The position numbers and the translations under genes were made by a program. A DNA stretch of 64,000 nucleotides from Myxococcota bacterium. GTDB taxonomy: Bacteria > Myxococcota_C > UBA6777. Positions within the stretch are counted from its first letter, which is position 1. Every line of letters begins with the position of its first letter. Below, piece by piece: positions 36,359-44,840 of the stretch. The DNA is taken from positions 3,388 to 67,387 of the forward strand of contig JAKLKB010000022.1 of NCBI GenBank assembly GCA_023150835.1, written 5' to 3'. Under the pieces are notes generated by a model. It saw only the letters and a program-made list of their open reading frames with translations, did not search any database and was not told the origin of the DNA.

Positions 36359-37732
36359 ATGTTTTATCAAGCGCTTGCCTATCGAGAGCCTGTGGATTAT
36401 GTGACGCCTTGGGCGCAACAGCCTTGGTGTCTGTGGTTGGACTCTGCGCGGAGAGACGATCCACGCGGTCGCTACAGCTTTTTGGCAGTCGATCCTTCGC
36501 AAAAGGTGGTGGTGCGGGGGCGGCGGGTGGAACTCACGGAACAAGGGCAGACCACGATCCAAGAAGGCGATCCATTGGGGATCTTGGAGGCACTTTGGCG
36601 CGAGCGCAGCGGCCCTTGTCATCCACAGATGCCGCCATTTCAAGGCGGTTATGCGGGTTATTTGGGCTACGATCTGGCGCGGACACTCGAACGACTCCCC
36701 ACGCTGGCAGAAGATGATCTTGGCCTTCCTGACGCGATGTTGGGACGCTACGAAAAAGTCTTGGCGTTTGATCATCAAACGCGCAGTTGTTGGGCATTTG
36801 CCCGAGATGTCCAACAGCTAGAAGAATGGGTCAAGCAGCTTGAATGCGCCGAACCACCGCCCTATCAAGGATCTGCCTTGGTATGGCAGACGCACTTTAC
36901 CCCCGAGACTTATGCCGATGCGGTCGCGCAAGTGATCGCGTATATCTGGGCAGGAGATATCTTCCAAGCCAACCTCTCGCAGCGAATGGAAGCGCGATGG
37001 TCCAACGGATGGTCCGCGTTCGCGCATTATTGCCATCTTCGGCGCGTCAATCCCGCTCCCTTCGCAGCCTACTTCCACACCGAGCGAGTGACGTTGGCGT
37101 CTAGCTCGCCCGAGCGCTTTTTGTGGGTGCAGGATGGCAACGTGGAGACGCGCCCGATCAAAGGGACGCGGCCACGCGCTCTCGACCCACTGCGCGATCA
37201 AGAATACCAAAACGAACTGCTTTCAAGCGCCAAAGATCGCGCAGAGAACGCCATGATCGTCGATCTGATGCGCAACGATCTCTCGCGTGTCTGCACAGAC
37301 CACAGCGTCGAAGTCCCCGAACTGTGCCGCATCGAGTCCTTTTCAACGGTGCATCACCTTGTCTCGACGGTGATCGGGCACCTGCGCTCGGATGCAACGG
37401 CATGGAGCTTATTGCGTGCTTGTTTCCCGGGGGGTTCGATCTCAGGCGCGCCCAAGATCCGTGCAATGGAGATCATCGAAGCCTTGGAACCTACACGACG
37501 CGGCCCCTACTGCGGAAGCATCGGATACATCGGTTGGGACGGTACCTTGGACACCAGCATCACCATCCGCACCCTTGTCTACACAAACCAACGGGTCTAT
37601 CTGCAAGTCGGCGGTGGGATCGTCGCCGACTCTATACCCGCCCAAGAATACCAAGAAACCCTCGATAAAGCCCGCGCATTGCTCGATAGTTTCGCCTACG
37701 AGATTCCGCGTTCTGTTCCGTATCGGGATTAG
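36359..37732 (+). CDS. pabB: Aminodeoxychorismate synthase component I
   Basis: 457 residues. Chorismate-binding enzyme that uses ammonia from PabA to make 4-amino-4-deoxychorismate for folate. The PIKGTRPR motif with Lys268 marks PabB; anthranilate synthase TrpE has PIAGT instead. Also visible: FQANLSQRM, SSSPERFL, RAENAMIVDLMRNDLSRV, FPGGSISGAPKIRAMEIIE, YCGSIGYIGWDG and VGGGIVADS. The pabA and pabC genes follow. A 26-bp stretch near its 3' end is repeated 250 bp further on, beyond a family A insertion, which suggests that the end of the gene was disturbed by that insertion. Confidence 0.95.
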   Translation: MFYQALAYREPVDYVTPWAQQPWCLWLDSARRDDPRGRYSFLAVDPSQKVVVRGRRVELTEQGQTTIQEGDPLGILEALWRERSGPCHPQMPPFQGGYAGYLGYDLARTLERLPTLAEDDLGLPDAMLGRYEKVLAFDHQTRSCWAFARDVQQLEEWVKQLECAEPPPYQGSALVWQTHFTPETYADAVAQVIAYIWAGDIFQANLSQRMEARWSNGWSAFAHYCHLRRVNPAPFAAYFHTERVTLASSSPERFLWVQDGNVETRPIKGTRPRALDPLRDQEYQNELLSSAKDRAENAMIVDLMRNDLSRVCTDHSVEVPELCRIESFSTVHHLVSTVIGHLRSDATAWSLLRACFPGGSISGAPKIRAMEIIEALEPTRRGPYCGSIGYIGWDGTLDTSITIRTLVYTNQRVYLQVGGGIVADSIPAQEYQETLDKARALLDSFAYEIPRSVPYRD

Positions 37733-37949
37733 AAATCGAGCGATTGGGTTTGTTTTTATGGGGTTTCACCCCACACCCCACAAGGGACCGAAGGCCCCTT
37801 GACCCCGTATTGGCGAAGAGATCACAGGTTTTTCAAACCAGCGGCTATGTCGCTCGAACGGGCGCAAACGCGGTTTTTTTGTTAAGATGTCACACCGCTC
37901 GCTCGATTTTCCTACAACAGCCGGCGCCTTGCTCGATAGTTTCGCCCAC
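37733..37949 (+). repeat. Family A copy 5 with flanking inverted and direct repeats
   Basis: Family A itself covers about 37753-37880 (hairpin TGGGGTTTCACCCCA, CCCCTTGACCCCGTATTGGC, AGCGGCTATGTCGCT, GCAAACGCGGTTTTTTT). It is bracketed by an 11-bp inverted repeat, AAATCGAGCGA at 37733-37743 and TCGCTCGATTT at 37899-37909. Downstream, GCGCCTTGCTCGATAGTTTC (37924 on) repeats a sequence of the pabB 3' end (37674-37699), 24 of 26 bases matching. Confidence 0.9.
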
Positions 37950-37965
37950 ATTCCCGAGACCACCG

Positions 37966-38583
37966 ATGTTTTTGTTGATCGATAACTATGATTCCTTTGT
38001 GTACAATCTTGCGCGCTATCTCGGGATCCTCGGCAAGACAAGACAAGTCATCCGCAATGATGCCCTTTCGTTGGCCGAGATCGAAGCCCTACAGCCCGAG
38101 GCCATCGTGATATCACCCGGGCCTTGTTCTCCTGATCAAGCAGGGATCTCGCTCGATATCGTGCGTCACTTTGGGCCGAAGCTCCCGATCCTTGGGGTGT
38201 GTTTGGGACACCAATGTATCGGGCAAGTCTACGGGGGATCAGTGCTGCGCGCCATCCGCCCGATACACGGTCAAACCAGTCCGATCCAGCACGATCGCCA
38301 AGGTCTATTTCTCGGACTTCCCGAGCCGCTCGAAGTCGCTCGTTATCACTCGTTGATCGTCGTCTGCAAACAAGACTCGCCGCTTGTGGTGACGGCACAC
38401 ACCGAACAAGGCGAGATCATGGCGCTGCAACATCCCGTGTATCCGTCTTATGGCGTGCAGTTCCACCCTGAGTCCGTACTCACGCCTCACGGTCTTGATA
38501 TCCTGCGAAACTTTCTGCGCCTCGCTGAGGCATGGTGGCAAGCCCGACCCACACAAGAGGCCGAACAGACGGAGGCCGCCTGA
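37966..38583 (+). CDS. pabA: Aminodeoxychorismate synthase component II (glutamine amidotransferase)
   Basis: 205 residues. Class I glutamine amidotransferase with Cys79 (GVCLGHQ), His167 and Glu169 (VQFHPES); the opening FLLIDNYDSFVYNLARY is typical of PabA/TrpG. It supplies ammonia to PabB. With pabB before and pabC after, the folate role is clear, although in some bacteria the same subunit also serves TrpE. The ribosome binding site is weak, in sequence that follows a family A element. The last codons (RPTQEAEQTEAA) lie in a 59-bp tandem duplication that also contains the pabC start. Confidence 0.94.
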   Translation: MFLLIDNYDSFVYNLARYLGILGKTRQVIRNDALSLAEIEALQPEAIVISPGPCSPDQAGISLDIVRHFGPKLPILGVCLGHQCIGQVYGGSVLRAIRPIHGQTSPIQHDRQGLFLGLPEPLEVARYHSLIVVCKQDSPLVVTAHTEQGEIMALQHPVYPSYGVQFHPESVLTPHGLDILRNFLRLAEAWWQARPTQEAEQTEAA

Positions 38584-38662
38584 TGTGGATGGTGTGGAAT
38601 GAGCGACCCACACAAGAGGCCGAACAGACGGAGGCCGCCTGATGTGGATGGTGTGGAATGGG
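38545..38662 (+). repeat. 59-bp tandem duplication over the pabA/pabC junction
   Basis: Two nearly identical 59-bp units, 38545-38603 and 38604-38662, starting CGACCCACACAAGAGGCCGA. Each has the pabA tail, its TGA and the overlapping start ATGTGGATGGTGTGGAAT. The first ATG (38583) opens a 19-codon frame that ends at the second TGATG; the second ATG (38642) opens true pabC. Confidence 0.97.
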
Positions 38663-39523
38663 CAATTGATCGAGGCGGAGGACGGGGTGATCCCTGCGAT
38701 GGATCGAGGTGTTTTGTTGGGAGACGGCGTATTCGATACGTTGTTGGCAGCAAGCGGAGGAGCGGGCGCAGAAGAAAAGCTGCGGGTGATGTGGGGAGAA
38801 GCTCATTATGCGCGTTTGCTCCGTCATACGGGCGAGATCGAGATCGCGTTTCCTTGGTCCGAACAAGAATGGCGAGGATATCTCGAAGCCTTGATCGAGG
38901 CGAGCGAAGAAAAAGGCGGACCGAAGGGGTATTGGGCGATACGGACGACCGTCACGCGGGGGGTGGGACCGCGAGGGATCGGGATCCCTGCGCAAAGTGT
39001 GCCGAATGTATGGATGACGATCAGCCCGTATGTTGTAAGAAAATCGCCATCTGCGCGGGTGGTCTGTGGTGTGATGCGGCGCAATGAAAGTGCGTTGAGT
39101 TCGCGAATCAAGGCGCTGGGGTTGTTGGATATGGTGTGGTCTGTTGAACAAGCCCGTCGTTTGGGGTACGACGACGTGGTGTTTTGTAATCATGCGGAGA
39201 AGTTGACGTGTTGCAGCACGAGCAATGTTTTTTGGGTGTTTGCGGATCGCATCCAAACGCCTCCGCTGCGGGATGGCGTGATGGATGGCGTCACACGCGC
39301 TTGGGCGCTCGGCAAAATGCAGCAGTGGGGAGTTCCTTGTGTGGAGGACTCTTTGCCGATGGAGGTGGTGAAACAGGCCGTCGCCGCCTTTTCGACAAGC
39401 TCGCTGGTGGGGATTCGACCGTGGTCTTGCTTGGCATGGAAAGGCCAAGAGTATGCGCTGGAGAGGGCGCATCCTTGGGTCGAACGGTTGCAAACAGCGT
39501 GGGACAAAAGCGTGCTTGTGTAG
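38642..39523 (+). CDS. pabC: Aminodeoxychorismate lyase (class IV aminotransferase fold)
   Basis: 293 residues. PLP enzyme of fold type IV: MDRGVLLGDGVFDTL at the N-terminus, Lys157 in SSRIKALG as the PLP lysine, and the acidic residue in NHAEKLTCCSTSNVFWV. It releases pyruvate from aminodeoxychorismate to give 4-aminobenzoate. Gene order pabB-pabA-pabC supports this over branched-chain or D-amino acid aminotransferase. The real start is the second copy of a duplicated junction; the distance from the pabA stop is therefore 59 bp longer than in the presumed ancestral overlap. Confidence 0.9.
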   Translation: MWMVWNGQLIEAEDGVIPAMDRGVLLGDGVFDTLLAASGGAGAEEKLRVMWGEAHYARLLRHTGEIEIAFPWSEQEWRGYLEALIEASEEKGGPKGYWAIRTTVTRGVGPRGIGIPAQSVPNVWMTISPYVVRKSPSARVVCGVMRRNESALSSRIKALGLLDMVWSVEQARRLGYDDVVFCNHAEKLTCCSTSNVFWVFADRIQTPPLRDGVMDGVTRAWALGKMQQWGVPCVEDSLPMEVVKQAVAAFSTSSLVGIRPWSCLAWKGQEYALERAHPWVERLQTAWDKSVLV

Positions 39524-39559
39524 AACGCCTCGTTGTTTTGGCCAGGTCAAGGCTTCGAC

Positions 39560-39648
39560 AAAAACGCCATCTTCGCGCCAGTTCAAGCGACCGTGTCGTT
39601 TGTTTGAAGGACAGTGATCTTTTCGCTGAATACGGGGTCAAGGGGCGT
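39560..39648 (-). repeat. Family A element, copy 6 (minus orientation, truncated)
   Basis: Contains AAAAACGCCATCTTCGCGCC, TTCAAGCGACCGTGTCGTTT, GACAGTGATCTTTTCGCTG and ACGGGGTCAAGGGGCG, then stops where family B copy 3 begins. The terminal GGGG/CCCC hairpin is missing, probably removed by that insertion. Confidence 0.85.
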
Positions 39649-39720
39649 CATACGAGATCCGCCCATTGATACGAGATCCGCCCGTTGTGTGATCATAACG
39701 GTCGGATCTCGTATGAGCTC
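39648..39720. repeat. Family B element, copy 3 (internal deletion, duplicated end)
   Basis: TCATACGAGATCCGCCC at the left, a second TACGAGATCCGCCCGTTGTG shortly after, and GGTCGGATCTCGTATGA at the right. Both ends carry the same terminal repeat in inverted orientation with the centre of the element lost. It sits between the convergent pabC and rubredoxin genes. Confidence 0.8.
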
Positions 39721-39725
39721 TTGGC

Positions 39726-39905
39726 CTAATCGCTTTCAGGCTCGAACATCTCTTTGCTGGCTCCGCAGATAGGGCAGACCCAAGAGTCGGGCAAGTCTTC
39801 AAAGGCCGTACCGGGCGGGATGTCGTAGTTAGGGTCCCCTTCGGCGGGGTCGTAGGTATAACCACAAGGGACACAACGGTAATGCTTTTTTTCGTTCGTA
39901 TTCAA
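39726..39905 (-). CDS. Rubredoxin
   Basis: 59 residues. One-iron protein with Cys11-x-x-Cys14 ([11 protein letters not shown]) and Cys44-x-x-Cys47 (SWVCPICGA), plus the usual [11 protein letters not shown]. It carries single electrons, for example in oxygen detoxification or to alkane hydroxylases; no partner is adjacent. No ATG is suitably placed; a TTG at 39905 with GGAG seven bases upstream gives the usual rubredoxin length. The only ATG in frame would add 28 residues of unrelated sequence from a repeat-rich region. Confidence 0.92.
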   Translation of the reverse strand: MNTNEKKHYRCVPCGYTYDPAEGDPNYDIPPGTAFEDLPDSWVCPICGASKEMFEPESD

Positions 39906-39961
39906 AACATGACTCCACAAACCAACAAAACATACATAGAAAGAGAACCAACGCAGCGAAC

Positions 39962-40165
39962 AAAAACCCCCATGTTCGCGCCACACCAAGCGGTCGTGCT
40001 GTTGAGTTGAAACACTCTCGAACAGCCCGTCAAAACGGGGTCAAGGGGGCTGCGACCCCTTGTGGGGCGTGGGGTGAAACCCCAAAAAACAAGCCGAGAG
40101 TGGCGATGGACGACTTCACATCGCGGGTCAGGTAGGGGGTGAAACCCCAAAAAACAAACCGAGAG
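39962..40165 (-). repeat. Family A element, copy 7, with duplicated end
   Basis: Minus-orientation copy at 39962-40090 (AACCCCCATGTTCGCGCC, GCGGTCGTGCTGTTGAG, ACGGGGTCAAGGGGGC, GGGGTGAAACCCC). The end GGGGTGAAACCCCAAAAAAC plus AARCCGAGAG occurs at 40071-40100 and again at 40136-40165, offset 65 bp. It fills the space between the rubredoxin start and the methyltransferase stop. Confidence 0.9.
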
Positions 40166-40197
40166 GCATGGCTCCTCAGCCGACGAACAAAACAGAC

Positions 40198-41034
40198 TTA
40201 AAAGAGATCGGATTCATCAACCGAAGGTTTGGTGGCGAGCAGACAACCCGCACGTACAACGACTTCGATCGGGGAATGTGTGTACATCGCCTCGAAGAGA
40301 CGGGTGAGTTCTTGGACAACGCGGTCGCGGTTGTGATGTTGCAAGGAAGGGAGCCATAGGCTCAAAAAGCCCCGTTGGATGAAGGTGTGCGCGAACATGG
40401 CGTGGGCATTTTCAAAGAACAGGCGGAAGCTTTGACGGCGGAGATTAACGCGCTCAAAGCCGATCTGATGGAGGAGATACATGGCTTGTTCGGGGAGGCG
40501 GTAGAGGTGTTCGTGGACATCGATTTGTCGGAGGGCTTCGTGTTCGCCGATCTGTTCGAGGAAAGTGCGTGTCGGTCCAAAGAGATCGGTCAGGCTTCCA
40601 CGCAAGGGCGTGGTCAATAAGGCCAATCCACCGGGCTGGAGCGTGCGCCAGATCTCTTCGAGCATGGTATCGGGGGGATCCACATAAAATAGGCCAAGGT
40701 TGCAGCACGCGAGACCAAAGAGATCGTCGGGGATGCGGAATCGTTCGGAGAGTTCGCTGTGATGGAAGAAGATGCGGTGTTGTCGAAGGGCTTCGGTGGT
40801 TTTTTCGCGGGCGATATCCAAGAGATCTTGGACGGGGTCGATGGCGATCAATCGGGCTTTTCCGACGAGTCGATCAAGGAGGGCAACACTGAGGTTGCCG
40901 GCGTTGCAAAACACTTCGAGGACGGGCTGATCGAGTTGAGCGGGGACTTCGCGTAGCAGCAGTTGGGCAAAAGGCCCGGACCACAAAGGCCAGATGTCGC
41001 GTTCGTATACTGCGGCTGCGCGTTCAAAATCCAT
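40198..41034 (-). CDS. Class I SAM-dependent methyltransferase
   Basis: 278 residues. SAM-binding motif I is VLEVFCNAGNLSVALL, an unusual variant with Cys-Asn in place of the common Gly-Cys. The acidic residue after strand 2 (LIAIDPVQD), motif FGLACCNLGLFYVD and LQPGGLALLTTP complete the Rossmann-like core. A 110-residue helical C-terminus may be the substrate cap. No substrate can be inferred. Start at 41034 with AAGGAG about ten bases upstream. It is divergent from the GlmS-like gene; the 208 bp between them must hold both promoters. Confidence 0.85.
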   Translation of the reverse strand: MDFERAAAVYERDIWPLWSGPFAQLLLREVPAQLDQPVLEVFCNAGNLSVALLDRLVGKARLIAIDPVQDLLDIAREKTTEALRQHRIFFHHSELSERFRIPDDLFGLACCNLGLFYVDPPDTMLEEIWRTLQPGGLALLTTPLRGSLTDLFGPTRTFLEQIGEHEALRQIDVHEHLYRLPEQAMYLLHQIGFERVNLRRQSFRLFFENAHAMFAHTFIQRGFLSLWLPSLQHHNRDRVVQELTRLFEAMYTHSPIEVVVRAGCLLATKPSVDESDLF

Positions 41035-41242
41035 TGCGCGGTGACTCCTTGCTAAAACACACTTGCGTCCGTCTGCGGAGAAAAGGCTTGCCCCCTACAG
41101 AGCGCGTTGTTTGCTGGCGGGCAAGACTTGCCCCCGATTGTGTTCCATTGTAATCTTTTTGCCCTTTTGTAGAAAAAAATGTGCAAGACGGCAGATGCGC
41201 TTGCATCGCTCGTTGCCCACCTGACGGAGGAGAAAAAACAGT

Positions 41243-44200
41243 ATGTGTGGTATCGTGGGACTCCTGACCCTTCCCGAGGCCAAGATTTCGCAAGAAGCTT
41301 TTGCCAAAGCACTGGAACAAGCCGAAGCTTTTCATCCACAGATCGCGCAGCTTGTGCCCGAGGCTTTGCACGTGGAGATCAGCCGACTTCAGGGCTGGAT
41401 CGAAGAACTGCCGGGCTTTTCGACGGCGCTGGCCCTTGGCGAAGATCCCCAAAAGCAGGAGCAGATCGAGCGGATCGCAGCGATCTTCCGCGATGCTTTG
41501 CGACGTGTGCAACTTGGACAAGAGCGTGCCGATGGCTTCCATGAGCTTGAGCAGTGGAACCAACTGGGGACGTTGTGTCGGGATCTGCTGTGGCGTTTGG
41601 AGCAGGATATCTTGGCGGGGCAACAAGAACTGTTTCAGTTTGTTCCTGCGCCTTGGCCGATAGAGTGGGCGGATCGTCTGCGTGCGATGTGGCAGATCGA
41701 GTTTGTATTACGCGGGCTGCAACGTTTGGAGATCCGAGGCCGTGATTCGGGGGGGATCAGCATCTTGCTGCATTTCCCAAACAGCGACGCCTACGACCAG
41801 ATGGTCCGCCAGATCGAAGCCTCGCCGTTGCGGGGCGAATGGTCGCGCAGACAAAAGATCGAAGGATTGTTGACAGGGGCGATCTGCGGTCACGATCTGC
41901 TGCATGGCGAACAACGCCAGTTGATCTTTCTTTACAAAGTCGCCGCAGAGATCGGCAATATCGGCGACAACGTGCGCGAACTGCGCCGCCAGATCCACGC
42001 CGACGAGATCCTCCAAAAAGCGCTGTCTCTGCCCAATGTGCGTTGTAATCCACTGACCCACACACGTTGGGCCTCGAACGGCATCATCAACGAATACAAC
42101 TGCCATCCCCAAGGCAACGATGCCAACGGCATGAACGCCGCATCCACCCGCCTGTTTGCGGTCCTCAATGGCGACGTCGACAACTTCCAAGAACTGCTCG
42201 ATGCGTACACTCGCCGCACCCAGCAAAAGATGCCTGCTGGTGTGACGACCGACGCCAAGATCATCCCGTTGTTGGTCGAAGAGCGCTATCGCGCCACAGG
42301 CGATCTGCGCGAAGCCTTCCGTTTGTGCCTTCAAGAATTCCAAGGCTCTTTTGCGATCGCGCTGCATCACCTAGACGATCCCGACAAGATCTGGCTTGGC
42401 TTGGGTGGTAGTGGGCAATCGCTGTATCTGGGGATTCATCCTCACGCAACGTACGTTGCTTCCGAGCTTTACGGACTTGTCGAAGGATGCAGCGCCTTTG
42501 TGAAGCTGGACGGAGAGCGCGAGCGAGAGTCCGGAAACGCCGCATCACGCGGGCAGTTGGTTGAGATCTCGATCGGATTGATCGGGACACCTCGCCCCTT
42601 TTTGGGCTGGAGCTTTGATGGCGTGCCGTTGGGTGAAAAGGACCTGCCGATCAAGACGGCACAGATCACCACTCGCGATATCGATATCGCGGGGTATCCG
42701 CACTTTTTCCTCAAAGAGATCTCGGAGTCCGTGTCTTCAGTTCGCAAGACACTTCATGGGCGTTTCTTTTTGAAGGACGATCCCCAAGAACCCTTTTTGT
42801 TTAACTTCGATGAATCGGCAGTTCCTGAAAGCATCTTGCGGGATCTGCGCGAAGGCAAGATCACGCAGATCTTTTGCATCGGTCAAGGGACCGCAGCGGT
42901 CGCAGCGATGGGGGTTGCCGAGGCTCTCCAAGACGCGCTCAACGGACACATCAGCATCCGCGCCACCAAAGCCACCGAGCTTTCGGGCCATATGCTGCGC
43001 GAAGATATGGAAGATGTCCTTGCGATCGCCGTCAGCCAGTCAGGAACCACAACGGACACCAACCGAACGGTCGATCTATTGCGTCAACGCGGTGCGCGTG
43101 TACTCGCGATCCTCAACCGTCGAAACTCGGACCTCGCCTTCAAAGCCGAAGGCGTGTTGTTCACAAGCGATGGTCGAGATGTCGAGATGTCCGTCGCTTC
43201 GACCAAAGCGTTTTATTCGCAAGTGACGGCAGGAGCGCTGTTGGCGCTTTATCTCGGCTACAGCACAGGCAAGCTGTCCAATGCGCGGGTCTTGCAAGGA
43301 CTCCAAGAGCTTCGTTCGATCCCTGCCAAGATGGAGCAAGTGTTGGAACTCAAGGATCAGATCCGAGAGGTGGCGCGCAAGTACGCGCTGCGCAAGCGAT
43401 ATTGGGCCGTTGTGGGAAGCGGTCCCAACCAGATCGCCGCCCACGAGATCCGCATCAAGCTCAGCGAACTTTGTTATAAGTCGATCTCTTGCGACTACAT
43501 CGAGGACAAAAAACATATCGACTTGAGCGCCGAACCGCTGATGTTGATCCCTGCGCTTGGACTTGATGAAGCCAACCTCAGCGACTCGGTCAAAGAAGTG
43601 GCGATCTTCAAAGCCCACCAATCCATCCCCCTTGTGATCGCAAGTCATGGAGCTGATCGGTTTCAGCATTATGCAGACGCGGTCTTTGTCGTGCCATCGA
43701 CGGTTTCGCATCTCTCTCCCATCCTCGCAACCATCGTCGGCCATCTTTTCGGATACCACGCAGCTTGCGCGATCGATGACCTCTCTCAATTCCTCCGACA
43801 GATGCGTTCCAAGCTACTTGCGGCCCTACCCACCCTCGAAACAGAACCCGAGCGTTTGCTCAATCCCAACAAACACAGCGAACTGCGGTCTCTTCTGAAC
43901 GAACTGCTCCAAAAGCTGCAAACACCGCACTTTAATTCGGCGCTTGAAGTCCAAACAGCCACGCGCATCGCGATCCAAACCCAACGTTTGTTGTTTGCCC
44001 ACCTCGACGAATCGACCTTCGATGCGCCCGAACAAACCGAATCGCCCTTTGAGTTGGCGCAGCGGCTGTTGCAGACCTTTACGGTGGGCGTGAACGAACT
44101 GAGCCGACCGATCGACGCGATCAAGCACCAAGCCAAAACCGTCACCGTGGGGATCTCTCGCCCTTCGCCGACGCTGAGTGGCCCGATCGGTCAGGCTTTC

Positions 44201-44770
44201 CGAAAGATGCAGATCGATCCAACGTTGGTGCTGTGGCGAAACCTCTCTTACTTGATCGCCGCCGAGCGTTTGATCGGCAAAGTCAAAGGTGCCGTCCTCT
44301 ATCGCGTCGAAGGACTCGATGCGGAGGGCTTCCCAAACTCCAAAAGCAAGATCTACAAAGAAGCCTCTTCGGGGATCGCCGAAGTGTTGCCTTCGCGTAC
44401 AGAATCCGATCCCACGCTGCGCGGCTCCAAATGGCTCGCCCTCAAAAAAAATGCCGTATCCATCGGCGTTGGGCGAAACGACAACCGCAAGATCGCGATC
44501 ATCCCTCTGCGTGGAGCCGCACCCCGTCAAGCCCGCATCTTGCTGCTGCATCTGGACTTTCACGAAGAAGCCGCCCTCGCAGATCGACTCCATCTGTTGC
44601 GCGCACGCGGCCCGATCTACGACCTGTTTCGTGCGGCTGTGACGGAGATCGGTCAAACGTGGTCCGAAGATCTCTTGGCCAAAGTTCCTGTGGAGCTGCT
44701 CTTTGAAGACACCCCCGATCGTTTTGTCAGCAGCCTCCAAAAACACAGCGAATACGAAATCCGCTCATAG
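41243..44770 (+). CDS. Oversized GlmS-like protein (glutamine amidotransferase + two SIS domains)
   Basis: 1,175 residues; GlmS, which makes glucosamine 6-phosphate from fructose 6-phosphate and glutamine, has about 610. It starts MCGIVGLL, leaving Cys2 as N-terminal nucleophile after Met removal. The glutaminase motifs resume only at about 271 (THTRWASNG) and 308 (VLNGDVDN), so about 200 extra residues, largely helical, are inserted early. Two SIS domains follow (from about 541, FCIGQGTAAVAAMG, with SQSGTTTDT; and from about 721, VVGSGPNQIAAHE). About 330 further residues (846-1175) have no GlmS counterpart; GAVLYRVEGL and KSKIYKEASSGIAE occur there. GGAGGA precedes the ATG. It could be a sole GlmS with regulatory additions or an enzyme on another sugar. 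The last codons and stop come from a family B element. Confidence 0.85.
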   Translation: MCGIVGLLTLPEAKISQEAFAKALEQAEAFHPQIAQLVPEALHVEISRLQGWIEELPGFSTALALGEDPQKQEQIERIAAIFRDALRRVQLGQERADGFHELEQWNQLGTLCRDLLWRLEQDILAGQQELFQFVPAPWPIEWADRLRAMWQIEFVLRGLQRLEIRGRDSGGISILLHFPNSDAYDQMVRQIEASPLRGEWSRRQKIEGLLTGAICGHDLLHGEQRQLIFLYKVAAEIGNIGDNVRELRRQIHADEILQKALSLPNVRCNPLTHTRWASNGIINEYNCHPQGNDANGMNAASTRLFAVLNGDVDNFQELLDAYTRRTQQKMPAGVTTDAKIIPLLVEERYRATGDLREAFRLCLQEFQGSFAIALHHLDDPDKIWLGLGGSGQSLYLGIHPHATYVASELYGLVEGCSAFVKLDGERERESGNAASRGQLVEISIGLIGTPRPFLGWSFDGVPLGEKDLPIKTAQITTRDIDIAGYPHFFLKEISESVSSVRKTLHGRFFLKDDPQEPFLFNFDESAVPESILRDLREGKITQIFCIGQGTAAVAAMGVAEALQDALNGHISIRATKATELSGHMLREDMEDVLAIAVSQSGTTTDTNRTVDLLRQRGARVLAILNRRNSDLAFKAEGVLFTSDGRDVEMSVASTKAFYSQVTAGALLALYLGYSTGKLSNARVLQGLQELRSIPAKMEQVLELKDQIREVARKYALRKRYWAVVGSGPNQIAAHEIRIKLSELCYKSISCDYIEDKKHIDLSAEPLMLIPALGLDEANLSDSVKEVAIFKAHQSIPLVIASHGADRFQHYADAVFVVPSTVSHLSPILATIVGHLFGYHAACAIDDLSQFLRQMRSKLLAALPTLETEPERLLNPNKHSELRSLLNELLQKLQTPHFNSALEVQTATRIAIQTQRLLFAHLDESTFDAPEQTESPFELAQRLLQTFTVGVNELSRPIDAIKHQAKTVTVGISRPSPTLSGPIGQAFRKMQIDPTLVLWRNLSYLIAAERLIGKVKGAVLYRVEGLDAEGFPNSKSKIYKEASSGIAEVLPSRTESDPTLRGSKWLALKKNAVSIGVGRNDNRKIAIIPLRGAAPRQARILLLHLDFHEEAALADRLHLLRARGPIYDLFRAAVTEIGQTWSEDLLAKVPVELLFEDTPDRFVSSLQKHSEYEIRS

Positions 44771-44829
44771 TACGATCGTAAAGAGGTCGGGGCAGATAGG
44801 TGTGGCTGCCCAAGCACAGGGCGTCTACG
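44752..44829 (-). repeat. Family B element, copy 4 (truncated)
   Basis: AATACGAAATCCGCTCATAG, GATCGTAAAGAGGTCGGGGC, AGATAGGTGTGGCTGCCC and AGGGCGTCTACGCACTC. The terminal repeat forms the last codons (YEIRS) and stop of the GlmS-like gene. The other end is missing; the IscB-type relic begins within about 20 bp. Confidence 0.8.
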
Positions 44830-44840
44830 CACTCTTCCTC

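Noticed and set aside
36359-37732. Anthranilate synthase TrpE
   Set aside because: The motif reads PIKGT, diagnostic for PabB, and the neighbours are pabA and pabC.
41035-41242. glmS ribozyme upstream of the GlmS-like gene
   Set aside because: I could not find the conserved core or pseudoknot pattern; the region is an ordinary divergent spacer as far as I can read.
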